Part shown: piece after piece, positions 24,803 to 34,248 of the stretch | Numbering within the stretch: position 1 is the first letter of the stretch | How the letters are laid out: each line of letters begins with the position of its first letter | Origin: CAYPFY01 sp964410105 | GTDB lineage: Bacteria > Bacteroidota > Ignavibacteria > UBA10030 > SZUA-254 | Length of the DNA: 64,000 bases | Assembly (NCBI GenBank): GCA_964410105.1 | Contig: CAYPFY010000010.1 | Span: 75,636 to 139,635 of the forward strand | Direction: 5' to 3' | Position numbers and translations under genes: made by a program | Notes under the pieces: generated by a model | What the model was told of the DNA's origin: nothing | Seen by the model: the letters and a program-made list of their open reading frames with translations, nothing else | Databases searched by the model: none

Positions 24803-26521
24803 TCATTTCGAGAGAATCATTTTCCTGACGCGGGTGAAAGACGGGGTCACAAGCTCGTAGAAATAGGTCCCCGATGGAAGGCTTGACGCGTTCACGAGAA
24901 TCTGGTAGCTGCCGGGCTGGTAGGCTCCATCGATCGGCCTCGAAACTGCCCGACCGAGGAGATCGTAAATCGTCAATCTCACCCGCGCGGCGGAAGGGAG
25001 GGAGAAGTCAATACGTGTCGTCGGATTGAAGGGGTTCGGGTAATTCTGGGCCAGGGAGAAATCCCGCGTCCTGCCGGACTCCTGGACGCCGACCGGTCCG
25101 GTATAGGTGAAATGAAACGTGTCGGCGCTCGATACTTCGGTAAACTCATCCCGGATCATGACAAACCAGGAGTAGACCCCGGTATGAGGCAGTATGTCCC
25201 GGAGGGACGGTGTGAGGGAAGAATCTGCGGCCCGGAGGGACGTGTCGATCCCTGCTCCGGCGATATGGATCTCGTAGTAGTGGGGATCCACGGATGGATC
25301 GGTCGCCCGTTGCCACAGAAACGTCGTCGATGCGTTCACAACAGACTGATCGGCCGGCCCGAGAAGCGATGATCTGACGCGAGGTTTCAGAGAATCGAAC
25401 GAGCAGAGATAGAGCCCGGTCTGCATATCGGAACCGATCCATCGTCCCGAAAAGAAGTAGGGGTAGACGCCCCAGCAACCGGCATACCCGCCGCTTGGAC
25501 CAGGGTATGTATCATACGAACCTGCCTCAAACGGATTGTAGGGGTCATGCACGTCGACTACTCTCATCCCGGCCGTGTAGTGGGCGATATAGGCATAGTA
25601 ACCCCTTCCGTGAACATTGTGAATATTGCTTGTCGGTTCGGCGACCCATTCCGCCACCTTGACCGAGTTCGGAAGACTGTCGAGCGCCCAGATCTTCAGA
25701 TCATGGGGGGTGCTTCCGATCTCATCGCATGTCAGCGCAAACTTTCCGTCAATCGTCGCCCACGCGTTATGCGTCCCGCTTCCGCTGTAGACGATCACAC
25801 CCATTGTGGCAGGCACGTTTTTCTTCTGTATGTTGACGACATAGAGTCCGCCCCCCGGATAAATCGCGGATGCGTAGAGCGTATCGTTCCGCACGTATGA
25901 ATCATGGATGTATTGCGGTTCGAAGGTGCCTGCGAACTCAGGGCTTGTCGGGTCGTTATGGAGCGAGAATATGACACACCCTCCCGGCGGCCAGTTCGCG
26001 CTACCGTTGCAGTAAAGATATCCATCGGCAAGGGTCACTGTATGGGACCGGACGTTATTTTTGCCCGAATCGGGCGGAGTCGTCGACACGTAGATAAAAC
26101 TCCTGACAAGGACCGCAGTATCGGGAAGCCCGGAAAGATCGATGATCTGAACTCCGCTGCCTCCTTCGGAGACGGCGTATGCGTACTGTTTATACGTCTT
26201 AAACTCGCGGTAGGCATAGGGAGCCGTCGGACCGGGGATGAACTGCACCTCACGGATGGGGGAGACATTCAGGTCGATGATGGACGTGCCGGTTGCCGTT
26301 GCGATGAGCGCGAACTCCTTCCCCGTAGGCGAGACCCATCCCCAGCAGCTCGAGTACGACGTCCCCTGGCCCGAGACCCCATGGGGCTGGTCCAGGTGGT
26401 CGAGGAGAGTCACGCCGTTCCTCTGGCCGCGGCTTCCTTGAGAAAGGAATGAGATGGCGAGTGCTGAAAAGACGAGGGGGACTTTGAGCAGTTGGCGCAC
26501 CGGGGGGAGAGGGGGAATCAT
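24803..26521 (-). CDS. Choice-of-anchor-B (LVIVD repeat) protein with T9SS sorting domain
   Basis: A 572-residue secreted protein. A signal peptide (about 1-32) leads to a beta-propeller-like region of LVIVD-type repeats (GTSIIDLNVSPIREVQFIPG; GVQIIDLSGLPD; GLYVVNIQKK; GMRVVDVHDPYNPFEAGSYD) typical of the choice-of-anchor-B family, to about residue 390. A fibronectin-like segment follows (about 395-475). The C-terminal ~80 residues are a type IX secretion sorting domain: LAQNYPNPFNPTTRIDFSLP, VRLTIYDLLGRAV, GTYFYELVTP. It would be exported by Sec, crossed by T9SS and attached or released at the cell surface. The ligand is unknown. Confidence 0.88.
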   Translation of the reverse strand: MIPPLPPVRQLLKVPLVFSALAISFLSQGSRGQRNGVTLLDHLDQPHGVSGQGTSYSSCWGWVSPTGKEFALIATATGTSIIDLNVSPIREVQFIPGPTAPYAYREFKTYKQYAYAVSEGGSGVQIIDLSGLPDTAVLVRSFIYVSTTPPDSGKNNVRSHTVTLADGYLYCNGSANWPPGGCVIFSLHNDPTSPEFAGTFEPQYIHDSYVRNDTLYASAIYPGGGLYVVNIQKKNVPATMGVIVYSGSGTHNAWATIDGKFALTCDEIGSTPHDLKIWALDSLPNSVKVAEWVAEPTSNIHNVHGRGYYAYIAHYTAGMRVVDVHDPYNPFEAGSYDTYPGPSGGYAGCWGVYPYFFSGRWIGSDMQTGLYLCSFDSLKPRVRSSLLGPADQSVVNASTTFLWQRATDPSVDPHYYEIHIAGAGIDTSLRAADSSLTPSLRDILPHTGVYSWFVMIRDEFTEVSSADTFHFTYTGPVGVQESGRTRDFSLAQNYPNPFNPTTRIDFSLPSAARVRLTIYDLLGRAVSRPIDGAYQPGSYQILVNASSLPSGTYFYELVTPSFTRVRKMILSK

Positions 26522-26565
26522 GATTAAAATATCGCTATTAGAAATACCCTTCGCAACAGCGAAAA

Positions 26566-26592
26566 CCCGGCCCTACGGCGTTTTGCGCCGGG
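26566..26592 (-). terminator. Terminator of the rhomboid gene
   Basis: On the minus strand CCCGGC (26592-26587) pairs with GCCGGG (26571-26566), followed directly by TTTTC. It begins at the base after the rhomboid stop codon. An alternative inner stem GGCG-CAAAA-CGCC is possible. Confidence 0.6.
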
Positions 26593-27339
26593 CTACTGAG
26601 TGCTGAAGCGGTTCAGAAATTCCCTCTCGGCGAGCGTGAGGCTATGAACTCCCGAGGCGCTGATCTTGTCAAGAATACGGTCAAGTTCTTCACGGTTGAC
26701 CTCGTGAAGGCTCCCGCGATCGATCGTCTTCCACTTTTCGACATCCGCGGGTGTAGCGTCCGGGGGAGTGAACTGCTGAAACTCTGCTGAGCGCGATCTG
26801 CCGGCGATCCACTTTACATAAAGATAGCCGCCCAGGAATCCCCCCAAATGGGCGAAGTGGGCGGTGCCGTCCGACGACCCGCCAAATCCGCCAAACAGGG
26901 AGAGGAGGGTCATGATCCCGACAAGAATCCGCGCCTGAACCGGGAAAATGCCGTAGATGAAAACCAGTGAGGTGGGCCAGTAATACGCGAACCCAAGCAT
27001 GACGCCATAGACGGCGCCCGAAGCGCCCAGGATGGCCGTATGGGGTGTAATGACGAGGGAGAGCAATGCCCCGGTGATGCCGCTGATGAAGTAAAGCCAG
27101 AGAAAGCGTTCGCCTCCAAGCTCGATCTCGAGCCGGGGGCCAAAGAAATAGAGACCCAGCATGTTGAAGAAGATGTGCCCCAGCCCTGCGTGGAGGAACA
27201 TGTAGGTGACGAGGGTCCAGGGTCTCAGCAGAACAAGCGACGGGACGAAAACCAGTTTTTCAACGAGTGCGGGAGAGGAATATGTCAGAAGGAACATCGC
27301 CCCGTTGGCGATGATAAGACGGGTCACCCAAGGGGTCAT
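26593..27339 (-). CDS. Rhomboid-family intramembrane serine protease
   Basis: Cleaves transmembrane substrates within the inner membrane. The 248-residue protein has six hydrophobic helices (about residues 5-180). The family signatures are HAGLGHIFFNMLGLYFFG (helix 2, His/Asn oxyanion region), GASGAVYGVMLGFAYYWP with catalytic Ser, and AHFAHLGGFLGGYLYVKW with catalytic His. A soluble C-terminal tail of about 65 residues (DRGSLHEVNREELDRILDKI) is common in Bacteroidota rhomboids. It has its own promoter and terminator. Confidence 0.95.
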   Translation of the reverse strand: MTPWVTRLIIANGAMFLLTYSSPALVEKLVFVPSLVLLRPWTLVTYMFLHAGLGHIFFNMLGLYFFGPRLEIELGGERFLWLYFISGITGALLSLVITPHTAILGASGAVYGVMLGFAYYWPTSLVFIYGIFPVQARILVGIMTLLSLFGGFGGSSDGTAHFAHLGGFLGGYLYVKWIAGRSRSAEFQQFTPPDATPADVEKWKTIDRGSLHEVNREELDRILDKISASGVHSLTLAEREFLNRFSTQ

Positions 27340-27372
27340 TTAATCCCGCCGCGGCTGAAAATTTGCATGGCC

Positions 27373-27403
27373 GCAATGTAGCTCAATCCGCAGGGAATTC
27401 CAA
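27373..27403 (-). promoter_or_regulatory. Promoter of the rhomboid gene
   Basis: On the minus strand TTTG (TTG at 27403-27401), 20 bases, then TACATTGC (27380-27373), 34 bases ahead of the ATG at 27339. Confidence 0.45.
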
Positions 27404-27473
27404 ACGAATAGGGAGTGCGCAGGACAACATTGGGCGGATTTGGGAAATATCCCGCGCTCGCAGGGGGAGGCCG

Positions 27474-30400
27474 CTACCGGACGACCATCATTTTCCTGGT
27501 AGAGACGAAACCGCCGGCTCTTAGGCGATAGAAGTAGACTCCGCTCGAAACGTGATCGGCTCTCCACTGTGCGTCATACGTCCCTGCGGGCACGGATCCC
27601 TCCGCGAGAGTTGCCAGCTCTCGGCCCAGGAGATCATAGATTCTCAATGAGATGACTGCATCCGTCGGGACGGAATATCGGATTACCGTCGTGGGATTGA
27701 ACGGATTGGGGAAATTTTGCTCAAGAGCATAATCCCGGGGCGTATTGCCAATCCAGAGCCCCCCTGTGTGAGTCTGGAGAATGGCGCCGTCGGTTCCAAC
27801 GATCGTTGCCGAAAGCGGGTCATGAATGACACAGCCCAGGAGCGAGAAGAGTGTCCCGGAAGCTTGAGCGGACCAGGTGTAGCCGGCATCCGACGATTTG
27901 AGAACAATCCCTCCATCCCCGACGATGACACCCTGTCTCCCTAGATACGAAATGCCGTTGAGGGATCCGTTCGTCCCCGCATCTTTTACATCCCACGAGA
28001 TTCCCCCGTCTGACGATTGTACGAGTGTACCCGACCGTGAGACCGCCGTAATCGTTTCGCCAGCGAGTGCAACGCTGAGAAGGGCGGCTGTAGTTCCCAC
28101 ATTCGACGGCTGAAACCATAAGCGGCCTCCGTCAGAAGAAACAAGAACCACGCCGAGATCGCCGACCACCACGACATGATCCGCGCTACCGTAAGCAACT
28201 GCATTGAGATTTGATGAAACAGCCCCCGATTCATCGAACCAGTTCAACCCTCCGTCGGTCGTCCGGAGCAGAGCGCCGGCTGCGCCGACGCAGATGCCAT
28301 GATAGGAGTCTGAAAAAGCCGTTCCAGACAAACGGCTTCTCGTGCCGCTGACCTGAGCTGCCCAGTGAAGTCCGCCATCGGTCGTGTGTATAATGGTTCC
28401 ATATCCGCCGACGGCGGTTGCGGTGTCTGCACGTGGAAAGGAGACTCCAACCAGAGGAATGCCCGCGGACTCTAGGAGGGTGCCGTGAAGTTGCGGGGTC
28501 CAATTCACCCCGCCGTCAGAAGTATAGAGAACTATTCCGCTATCTCCGACGGCCATGCCATGAAGGGCATCTTCGAAAGAAATTGACCGGAGATCACGGA
28601 GGGTGACTGTACCGGGGAATTCCGACCAGACATTTCCGCCATCGGACGTCTGAAAAAAGGTAGGAACAGAGCGAAAGTACGGGTAATGGATTAGAATATC
28701 ATACCCCGACAGCGCAAAACCCCGTAATGGCGAGGCCATTGCTCCTGAAAAGAGGATGGTGCGCGTGCTTACGCGCCCCTGGGTCCAGGTCGATCCCGTG
28801 TCGGACGAACGATAGAAACCACCACTTTCGCCGAACGCACACACAGCAGAGGGACCTATGAATGAAAGCTTTACGATGTTTTCACCAAGCGATCCGAGGC
28901 GAGACCAGGTTGATCCGCCGTTTGTCGTCCGGAGGAGCAGTCCGCCCGAACCACCCGCGATCCCCAGGTGCCGATCGGCGAACGAGACTGTCCGGAGGGA
29001 GGTCCCGGACGAACCGTGAGTTCCGAGCGGAAGCGGTACAGAGACCCAGGAATCTCCCCTGTTTGATGTTCGCAGAATCTCGCCATGCCGCGTGACATCG
29101 AAGCCGACAGCCACAGCAGTCGATGCGTCCAAGGAGCGAATCCCGCTGATCGTGATATCCGGTGAGGAAAACTGTTGGGTCCACACATTGCCGCCATCCG
29201 ACGTGTGATGAATCGAACCATAGTCGCCGAACTCAAGGCTCCCGCTGCCCGAGACGAATCCGTTGCTCCGATCCGAGAAGGAGACCGATGAAAGATTGGC
29301 GGCTGTTCCGCTTTGACCAGGCACCCAGTGTTTGCCTCCGTCGGAAGAGACGAGTATCGCCCCATTCTCCCCGACCACGACGAACTTTTCATCGTCGATC
29401 AGACTGACTGCGGCGAGCGTTTGTGTCGTCCCTGTGGCCTCGGACAGGATAGTCCAGCTCGAGCCATTATCCGTTGAGGTCATGACCGTCCCCGCTTCGC
29501 CGGCCGCGATGCCCTTTCCATTCAGGAACGCGATATCCCGCAGATAATTCCCTTGTGGGAGGGGATTCAACCAGCGCCAGCCAGATCTGAAGGCATTGCG
29601 GATCCCCTTGCCAAAACCGAATACCGAGTGGGGCGACCCGGAAGCATTATCATGTATGGTTATTAGTGACCCCTGTTGGCCCACGGCTGAGGGTGAGAAG
29701 ATGATCGCGAATTCCCGGGATCCGAATGGGGGGATTTCAGATGATTCGGGGAACATGGTGAAATCGTTGGATTGCGACTCGATTCTGGAAATTACCATCG
29801 GCGATGCCCCGTAGTTCCGGATCGTCAATGCAGAGCGCCGAACCGTTCCGACGACAACCTGTCCAAAGTAGGTATAGGCGGGGAGAGCCGAAAAAAGAGG
29901 TTCCGAGCGACCCCCCGTGCTCGTCTCGAGTATGGTGCCGTTGTCGCCCACAATAAGCCCGTGGAGTGAATCTGTGAACAGAACTCGGTTGAGATTACTG
30001 GAAGTCCCGCTCGGTTGCCGCACCCAGTGAAGGCCAGCGTCATCGGTCCTGAGGACGATTCCGCTGTCCCCGACTGCCCACCCTGCGCCCCCCGGGAAAC
30101 CAGGAGTATTGCCTGGGAAAAATACGCCTCGGAGAGTCACACTTGGCGTGTTGACGACGACGTTCCAGATTGTCCCGTCATCAGTAGTCCGGAGGATCAT
30201 CCCTTTCTCGCCGACGATGAAACCGGTTGCGTAAGTGTCGATCCCCTGGGGGAACGAAATCCCATAATAGTTAGACGTGCGCCTTGTGATGGGTGGAGTT
30301 TGTCTGGACCACCGGTGAGCGATGTCCCCCTTCAGAATTGTTCCGCTATCGCCAACCAAATAGATAGAATTAAGATTGCGGACGCAGGAATTCTTCAGAT

Positions 30401-30896
30401 TCATCGTTGTTCCGGAATTTACATACGAGAAGGTCGCACCCGAATTGGTTGATTGATAGATTAGTCCGAGATCCCCGATCAGGAGGACAATCCGTCCAGA
30501 GGGTGGAGCAGCGTAAACATCCCACCACGCGAGCGACGCCGGGTTCCCGGGGTCGGACACAACGGTGGAAAAATTTCCCAGAGAGTCCCGAAAGAATTTC
30601 ATGGTCAGATTGCCCTCCCCGACGGCGTAACCGCCGTCAGGTGCGAAAAACGAACAGGCATACAGGCTCAGCGCGGGCGAATCACGGACAACCTTCCATG
30701 TTGACCCGGCGTCTGACGAGCGAAGCACAGTCCCATGCGCACCCACGGCATAACGAAGCTCGCCTGTAGAGTCAGACTCGGCCGCCAGGCCGTATAAGCT
30801 CTGAATCGTCCCGCTTGGGACCGCCCGCCACCCGGTTTGAGAACAAGCCCGGCCGATCCCGAAAAGGACGAGGACAACGAGAAATCGTTTGATCAT
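27474..30896 (-). CDS. Giant Ycf48/BNR-repeat surface protein with T9SS sorting domain
   Basis: A 1140-residue protein with a signal peptide (1-19) and around twenty repeats of about 40 residues with the pattern [AV]VG-x-G-x-I/V-L-x-[ST]-[ST]-D-x-G-x-x-W, as in AVGDSGIVLRTDDAGLHW and VVGENGAILVSSDGGKHW. Such Ycf48/BNR repeats form beta-propellers, so two or three propellers are likely. They are split near residues 355-435 by a choice-of-anchor-D/Hydin-like Ig domain (LTIRNYGASPMVISRIES ... IIFSPSAVGQQG). The last 85 residues are a T9SS sorting domain (EQNFPNPFNPTT; RIYDLLGRELATL; GVYFYRLRAG). It starts 10 bases after the upstream 1082-aa gene and is likely co-transcribed with it. Function unknown; adhesion or glycan binding are possibilities. 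Confidence 0.88.
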   Translation of the reverse strand: MIKRFLVVLVLFGIGRACSQTGWRAVPSGTIQSLYGLAAESDSTGELRYAVGAHGTVLRSSDAGSTWKVVRDSPALSLYACSFFAPDGGYAVGEGNLTMKFFRDSLGNFSTVVSDPGNPASLAWWDVYAAPPSGRIVLLIGDLGLIYQSTNSGATFSYVNSGTTMNLKNSCVRNLNSIYLVGDSGTILKGDIAHRWSRQTPPITRRTSNYYGISFPQGIDTYATGFIVGEKGMILRTTDDGTIWNVVVNTPSVTLRGVFFPGNTPGFPGGAGWAVGDSGIVLRTDDAGLHWVRQPSGTSSNLNRVLFTDSLHGLIVGDNGTILETSTGGRSEPLFSALPAYTYFGQVVVGTVRRSALTIRNYGASPMVISRIESQSNDFTMFPESSEIPPFGSREFAIIFSPSAVGQQGSLITIHDNASGSPHSVFGFGKGIRNAFRSGWRWLNPLPQGNYLRDIAFLNGKGIAAGEAGTVMTSTDNGSSWTILSEATGTTQTLAAVSLIDDEKFVVVGENGAILVSSDGGKHWVPGQSGTAANLSSVSFSDRSNGFVSGSGSLEFGDYGSIHHTSDGGNVWTQQFSSPDITISGIRSLDASTAVAVGFDVTRHGEILRTSNRGDSWVSVPLPLGTHGSSGTSLRTVSFADRHLGIAGGSGGLLLRTTNGGSTWSRLGSLGENIVKLSFIGPSAVCAFGESGGFYRSSDTGSTWTQGRVSTRTILFSGAMASPLRGFALSGYDILIHYPYFRSVPTFFQTSDGGNVWSEFPGTVTLRDLRSISFEDALHGMAVGDSGIVLYTSDGGVNWTPQLHGTLLESAGIPLVGVSFPRADTATAVGGYGTIIHTTDGGLHWAAQVSGTRSRLSGTAFSDSYHGICVGAAGALLRTTDGGLNWFDESGAVSSNLNAVAYGSADHVVVVGDLGVVLVSSDGGRLWFQPSNVGTTAALLSVALAGETITAVSRSGTLVQSSDGGISWDVKDAGTNGSLNGISYLGRQGVIVGDGGIVLKSSDAGYTWSAQASGTLFSLLGCVIHDPLSATIVGTDGAILQTHTGGLWIGNTPRDYALEQNFPNPFNPTTVIRYSVPTDAVISLRIYDLLGRELATLAEGSVPAGTYDAQWRADHVSSGVYFYRLRAGGFVSTRKMMVVR

Positions 30897-30906
30897 CCGA
30901 TGATGC

Positions 30907-33900
30907 TCATTTCAGAAGGAAAAGTTTCTTCGTCTGAACGAAATTCGTTGCTCTCCCCTCACTCGTGACAGCGAGGCGGTAAAAATAAACTCCGCTCGAG
31001 AGCGGCCCGGCGTCCCACCGAACATCATAGGATCCCGCGGGTTTCAGATCCCGGACCAGGAAGGCGACATTTCGGCCGAGAAGGTCATAGACCGCCAGCT
31101 CGATCATGCCCGGGTGAGCCAGATCAAATTTAATGTGAGTCGATGGATTGAAGGGGTTCGGATACGCATCGTAGAGCCGGAACTCGCCGGGGATGGACAA
31201 TGCATCGCCGGACGCGATGGTTGGAAATTCATGAAATTCGTTGAGAACATTCGTCAGCAGAGATCGGGCGCTTGAAGAGTCGAGATAATACAGCGGGAAG
31301 CTCATGTATAACGCATGGACGGATGAATCGCGTGCACGGAGTCCGACCGGTTTTCCCTCTGCAAGGGAATCGAGCGGGTCCGAACGATACGTATACACGA
31401 CCTGGGCGGGGAGCGCGCTCGGAAAACGCTCGATGAAATCGAGACCATTTCCCGTTAAAGCCAGAACCCTCGATGAATCTATCCTCACGTCGGGAAAACC
31501 CTCCATACCATAGGCGCCGGCGAAGTTCGCTGCCGGGCTTACCTCATCGAGAAGGGAGATTCCGAAGTAATCGGCCAGAAACGGGTACCAGCCCGATGGC
31601 GAAGACGTGGGCATCCGTCTTCCCATCACGAGCAGCTTTCCTCCTCCGAGGAGGTATCCCTTAAGCCCCAATGGATAATATTGGGGAATTGTAAACGAAT
31701 ACTCGCCCTCCTGAAGCCAGAGTACTGTCGAATAGGAAGATAAATAATCAACATCCGGCTGTCGGTCGATTTTATACTGGTGAGCCCTGTCATGGGGGTA
31801 TCCTGAAATGGCCTGCTCGTAGTATAAGTCCGACAACGCTGTCGGCGGCACCAACATGAGAATCCCCTGATGGCGCGCCGTTGTCCTTTCGGAGATCAGG
31901 GTAGAATGGTCGCTCACGGCATCGGTCGTGTCGACCGCCTCGACATAGTAGGTGTATGACCGACTCCCTCCCCCAACGGAATCGACATAGTCGGATTTTT
32001 TCCAGATGGACGAGTTGAGCTTCACGGTGGTCGACGAATCACTCCTGTAGACGTTATACCCCTTCAAATCTCCCTCGGGGTTAGGAGTCCACGCCAGGTG
32101 GAGAAGAGAGTTTCCCGGACCTATGACGAATCCTGACGGCGCCGCCGGAGGCTTTAGTCTTCCCTTGACTTCAACGGAGGGAACGCTTTCATAACCCTGG
32201 CGCCCAAGAGCGGAAATTTTGTACGAATATACGCGATTCCCCCACACGGCGGTATCCACGAAGCTCGAGTCGCTGATGGGAGCGGGATTCAACTTCCGGA
32301 ATAACGAGTCGTCCGATGTTCTCCGGTACACATTATATCCGGAAACATAGCCGTCGGTGCTCATGGTCCAGCGTATGAGGATGTCTACCTGACGGCCCGT
32401 GGCACTCAAAGCGGGGGGAGCATCGGGAAAGACGGTGGTCTCATCCGACAGGGCGCTGCGATTCCCTCGCGTGTCGACCGCCCGGACTGCGAAGTACCTT
32501 CCGGACGAACTCGGAAAGGAAACGGACGTCGACATCGTCGTCACCGAATCAGTGTATCGTCGGGAAGAATCGCCGCGATAAACGATATACGAGGCGACAT
32601 TGCCCCACGGGGATCGTTCGAGGGGCGGCCATGACACGACCAACGGCCCTGATCCTCCAGGATCCCGGAGGTGCGCATCCGGCATGATGAATCCACGGCG
32701 CTCGTAAATCCGGTGAGCGCGGCGTGCATTATTGAGCATATCGTGAATCGTGCGGCCGGCAACGTAGGCATAAACTTGTCGCAATGTATCCCCCGGTGAA
32801 ATCACGGGATATGGCCCCGCACTCACGAAGAGCCTCGTATCAGAGAGTCTGAGGGAATCCTGGTTCGGCCTTATCAGTTCCATGGGAAATGCAGCACCGC
32901 TCAAAAGCGAATACAAACCGGTGTCACCCACAACCGGCGGGTCGCTGCCGTAGTCGAGCCAGCGGAAAATGAATTTCAAAGAATCAATCGGACGGCCAAG
33001 ATCGAGAACGGTGATCCCAAGGGGGGTCGAGCCGGTGTCGATGGGATTACTGATATAGGCCGTCCTCGTCGCGGAATCATACGCAGCGTAATTGTGCTGA
33101 TAGTACCTGGTGATATCGACCGGTCCCACATCCATGTCGGCGAAGTAGGCTCCATAGGCATCCCGGATTACATAACGTCCCGTGTCAACGTAGTCATACT
33201 CCAGAAACGTCAAGGCATCGGCGCTCGGATATTTCCAGGCAAACGACTTCTGGATAAGCTCAACCCCCATGGGGACGTGGCCTGGTATAAATGGGCTGCT
33301 AAAGATGTCACTTGCTGTGCAGGAGAGGTCCCTATCCGATATCGACCCAAAATCTTCGTCGACATGCGGCTCACCGTGATCGGGAACCCCGTTTCGTTCG
33401 GTATAGAAATCCTTGTCGGATTTCAGGGGATACATACCAGCGGCATTTGGGTGGCATTTATCGGTGGACGCAGGCTCATAATTATCCTGGGCAGGGTCCG
33501 GGTTTGAGAGGGAATCATACGGGGTCCCGTCGCAGCTTGCTTCGAGTGAGTCCGGCAGCCCGTCCTCACCGACGTCGTCTGTGACTGGGTTCCAGTCGCC
33601 GTCATTGTCGAGACCGTCCAGAGGATCCTCGTCCACGCGAAGGTCTCCGTCATCATCGACACCGGCTCTATTGGTGGAGGCGTTGTGGTTGTAGTAGAAT
33701 CCGGACCACCCATAGTCGTCAAACGGAGGATTGCCGACGGCCGTCCTCCAGAAATGTGCGCGCCGGAAGTGCCTCACTTCCGGAAGGAACTCTCCTCCGT
33801 TCGACAGATTGAATCCCTCATCGACTCTCCGGACGCCGTTGGCGATGCCCGCGAGCATGGGTCCACCGCCAAAGAGGTGCTCAACGTTTGAGCCGGCGGG

Positions 33901-34155
33901 ATAGTCGAGTCCGACGTGGGGTTCCAGCGGAATCTGAGATCCCGCAGATGCATCCCAGGCGGAAAGCCCTGCGGCCATCTGGTTGCTCAGCCAAACCCGA
34001 AGGTTAAACCCCTGTATTTCACGCACCACGAAAGAGAGGGCAGAGCCAGTCAGCTTGGAGGCGTTTCTAGGGGAAGGCTTGTTTTCTCGCGATTCAAGCC
34101 GGAGTGGTAAGAAGCAAAGCAGACATGAGAGGATGAGGAGTTTCGAACGAATCAT
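30907..34155 (-). CDS. Large secreted fibronectin-type protein with T9SS sorting domain
   Basis: A 1082-residue protein with a signal peptide (about 1-22). Residues 150-230 hold an Asp-rich, calcium-binding-like segment (GVDDDGDLRVDEDPLDGLDN). Three fibronectin-like stretches lie at about 505-780 (for example GYVSGYNVYRRTSDDSLF and GDLKGYNVYRSDSSTTVKL). About 785-985 is a separate region of Rossmann appearance (YSTVLWLQEGEYSFT; LKGYLLGGGKLLVMGRR). The C-terminus is a T9SS sorting domain (DAYPNPFNPSTHIKFDL; AVYDLLGRNVAFL; GVYFYRLAV). It lies 93 bases after the PLD-like gene and 10 before the repeat-protein gene. No enzyme signature was recognised. Confidence 0.87.
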   Translation of the reverse strand: MIRSKLLILSCLLCFLPLRLESRENKPSPRNASKLTGSALSFVVREIQGFNLRVWLSNQMAAGLSAWDASAGSQIPLEPHVGLDYPAGSNVEHLFGGGPMLAGIANGVRRVDEGFNLSNGGEFLPEVRHFRRAHFWRTAVGNPPFDDYGWSGFYYNHNASTNRAGVDDDGDLRVDEDPLDGLDNDGDWNPVTDDVGEDGLPDSLEASCDGTPYDSLSNPDPAQDNYEPASTDKCHPNAAGMYPLKSDKDFYTERNGVPDHGEPHVDEDFGSISDRDLSCTASDIFSSPFIPGHVPMGVELIQKSFAWKYPSADALTFLEYDYVDTGRYVIRDAYGAYFADMDVGPVDITRYYQHNYAAYDSATRTAYISNPIDTGSTPLGITVLDLGRPIDSLKFIFRWLDYGSDPPVVGDTGLYSLLSGAAFPMELIRPNQDSLRLSDTRLFVSAGPYPVISPGDTLRQVYAYVAGRTIHDMLNNARRAHRIYERRGFIMPDAHLRDPGGSGPLVVSWPPLERSPWGNVASYIVYRGDSSRRYTDSVTTMSTSVSFPSSSGRYFAVRAVDTRGNRSALSDETTVFPDAPPALSATGRQVDILIRWTMSTDGYVSGYNVYRRTSDDSLFRKLNPAPISDSSFVDTAVWGNRVYSYKISALGRQGYESVPSVEVKGRLKPPAAPSGFVIGPGNSLLHLAWTPNPEGDLKGYNVYRSDSSTTVKLNSSIWKKSDYVDSVGGGSRSYTYYVEAVDTTDAVSDHSTLISERTTARHQGILMLVPPTALSDLYYEQAISGYPHDRAHQYKIDRQPDVDYLSSYSTVLWLQEGEYSFTIPQYYPLGLKGYLLGGGKLLVMGRRMPTSSPSGWYPFLADYFGISLLDEVSPAANFAGAYGMEGFPDVRIDSSRVLALTGNGLDFIERFPSALPAQVVYTYRSDPLDSLAEGKPVGLRARDSSVHALYMSFPLYYLDSSSARSLLTNVLNEFHEFPTIASGDALSIPGEFRLYDAYPNPFNPSTHIKFDLAHPGMIELAVYDLLGRNVAFLVRDLKPAGSYDVRWDAGPLSSGVYFYRLAVTSEGRATNFVQTKKLFLLK

Positions 34156-34248
34156 CCTGTTCCACCCTTGCTCGTTTTTGACTAAAACCGCCGCGAGCTC
34201 ACCGCGCCGACAATTGACGGATCAGCCGGGGTCTGCGATCATTCGATC

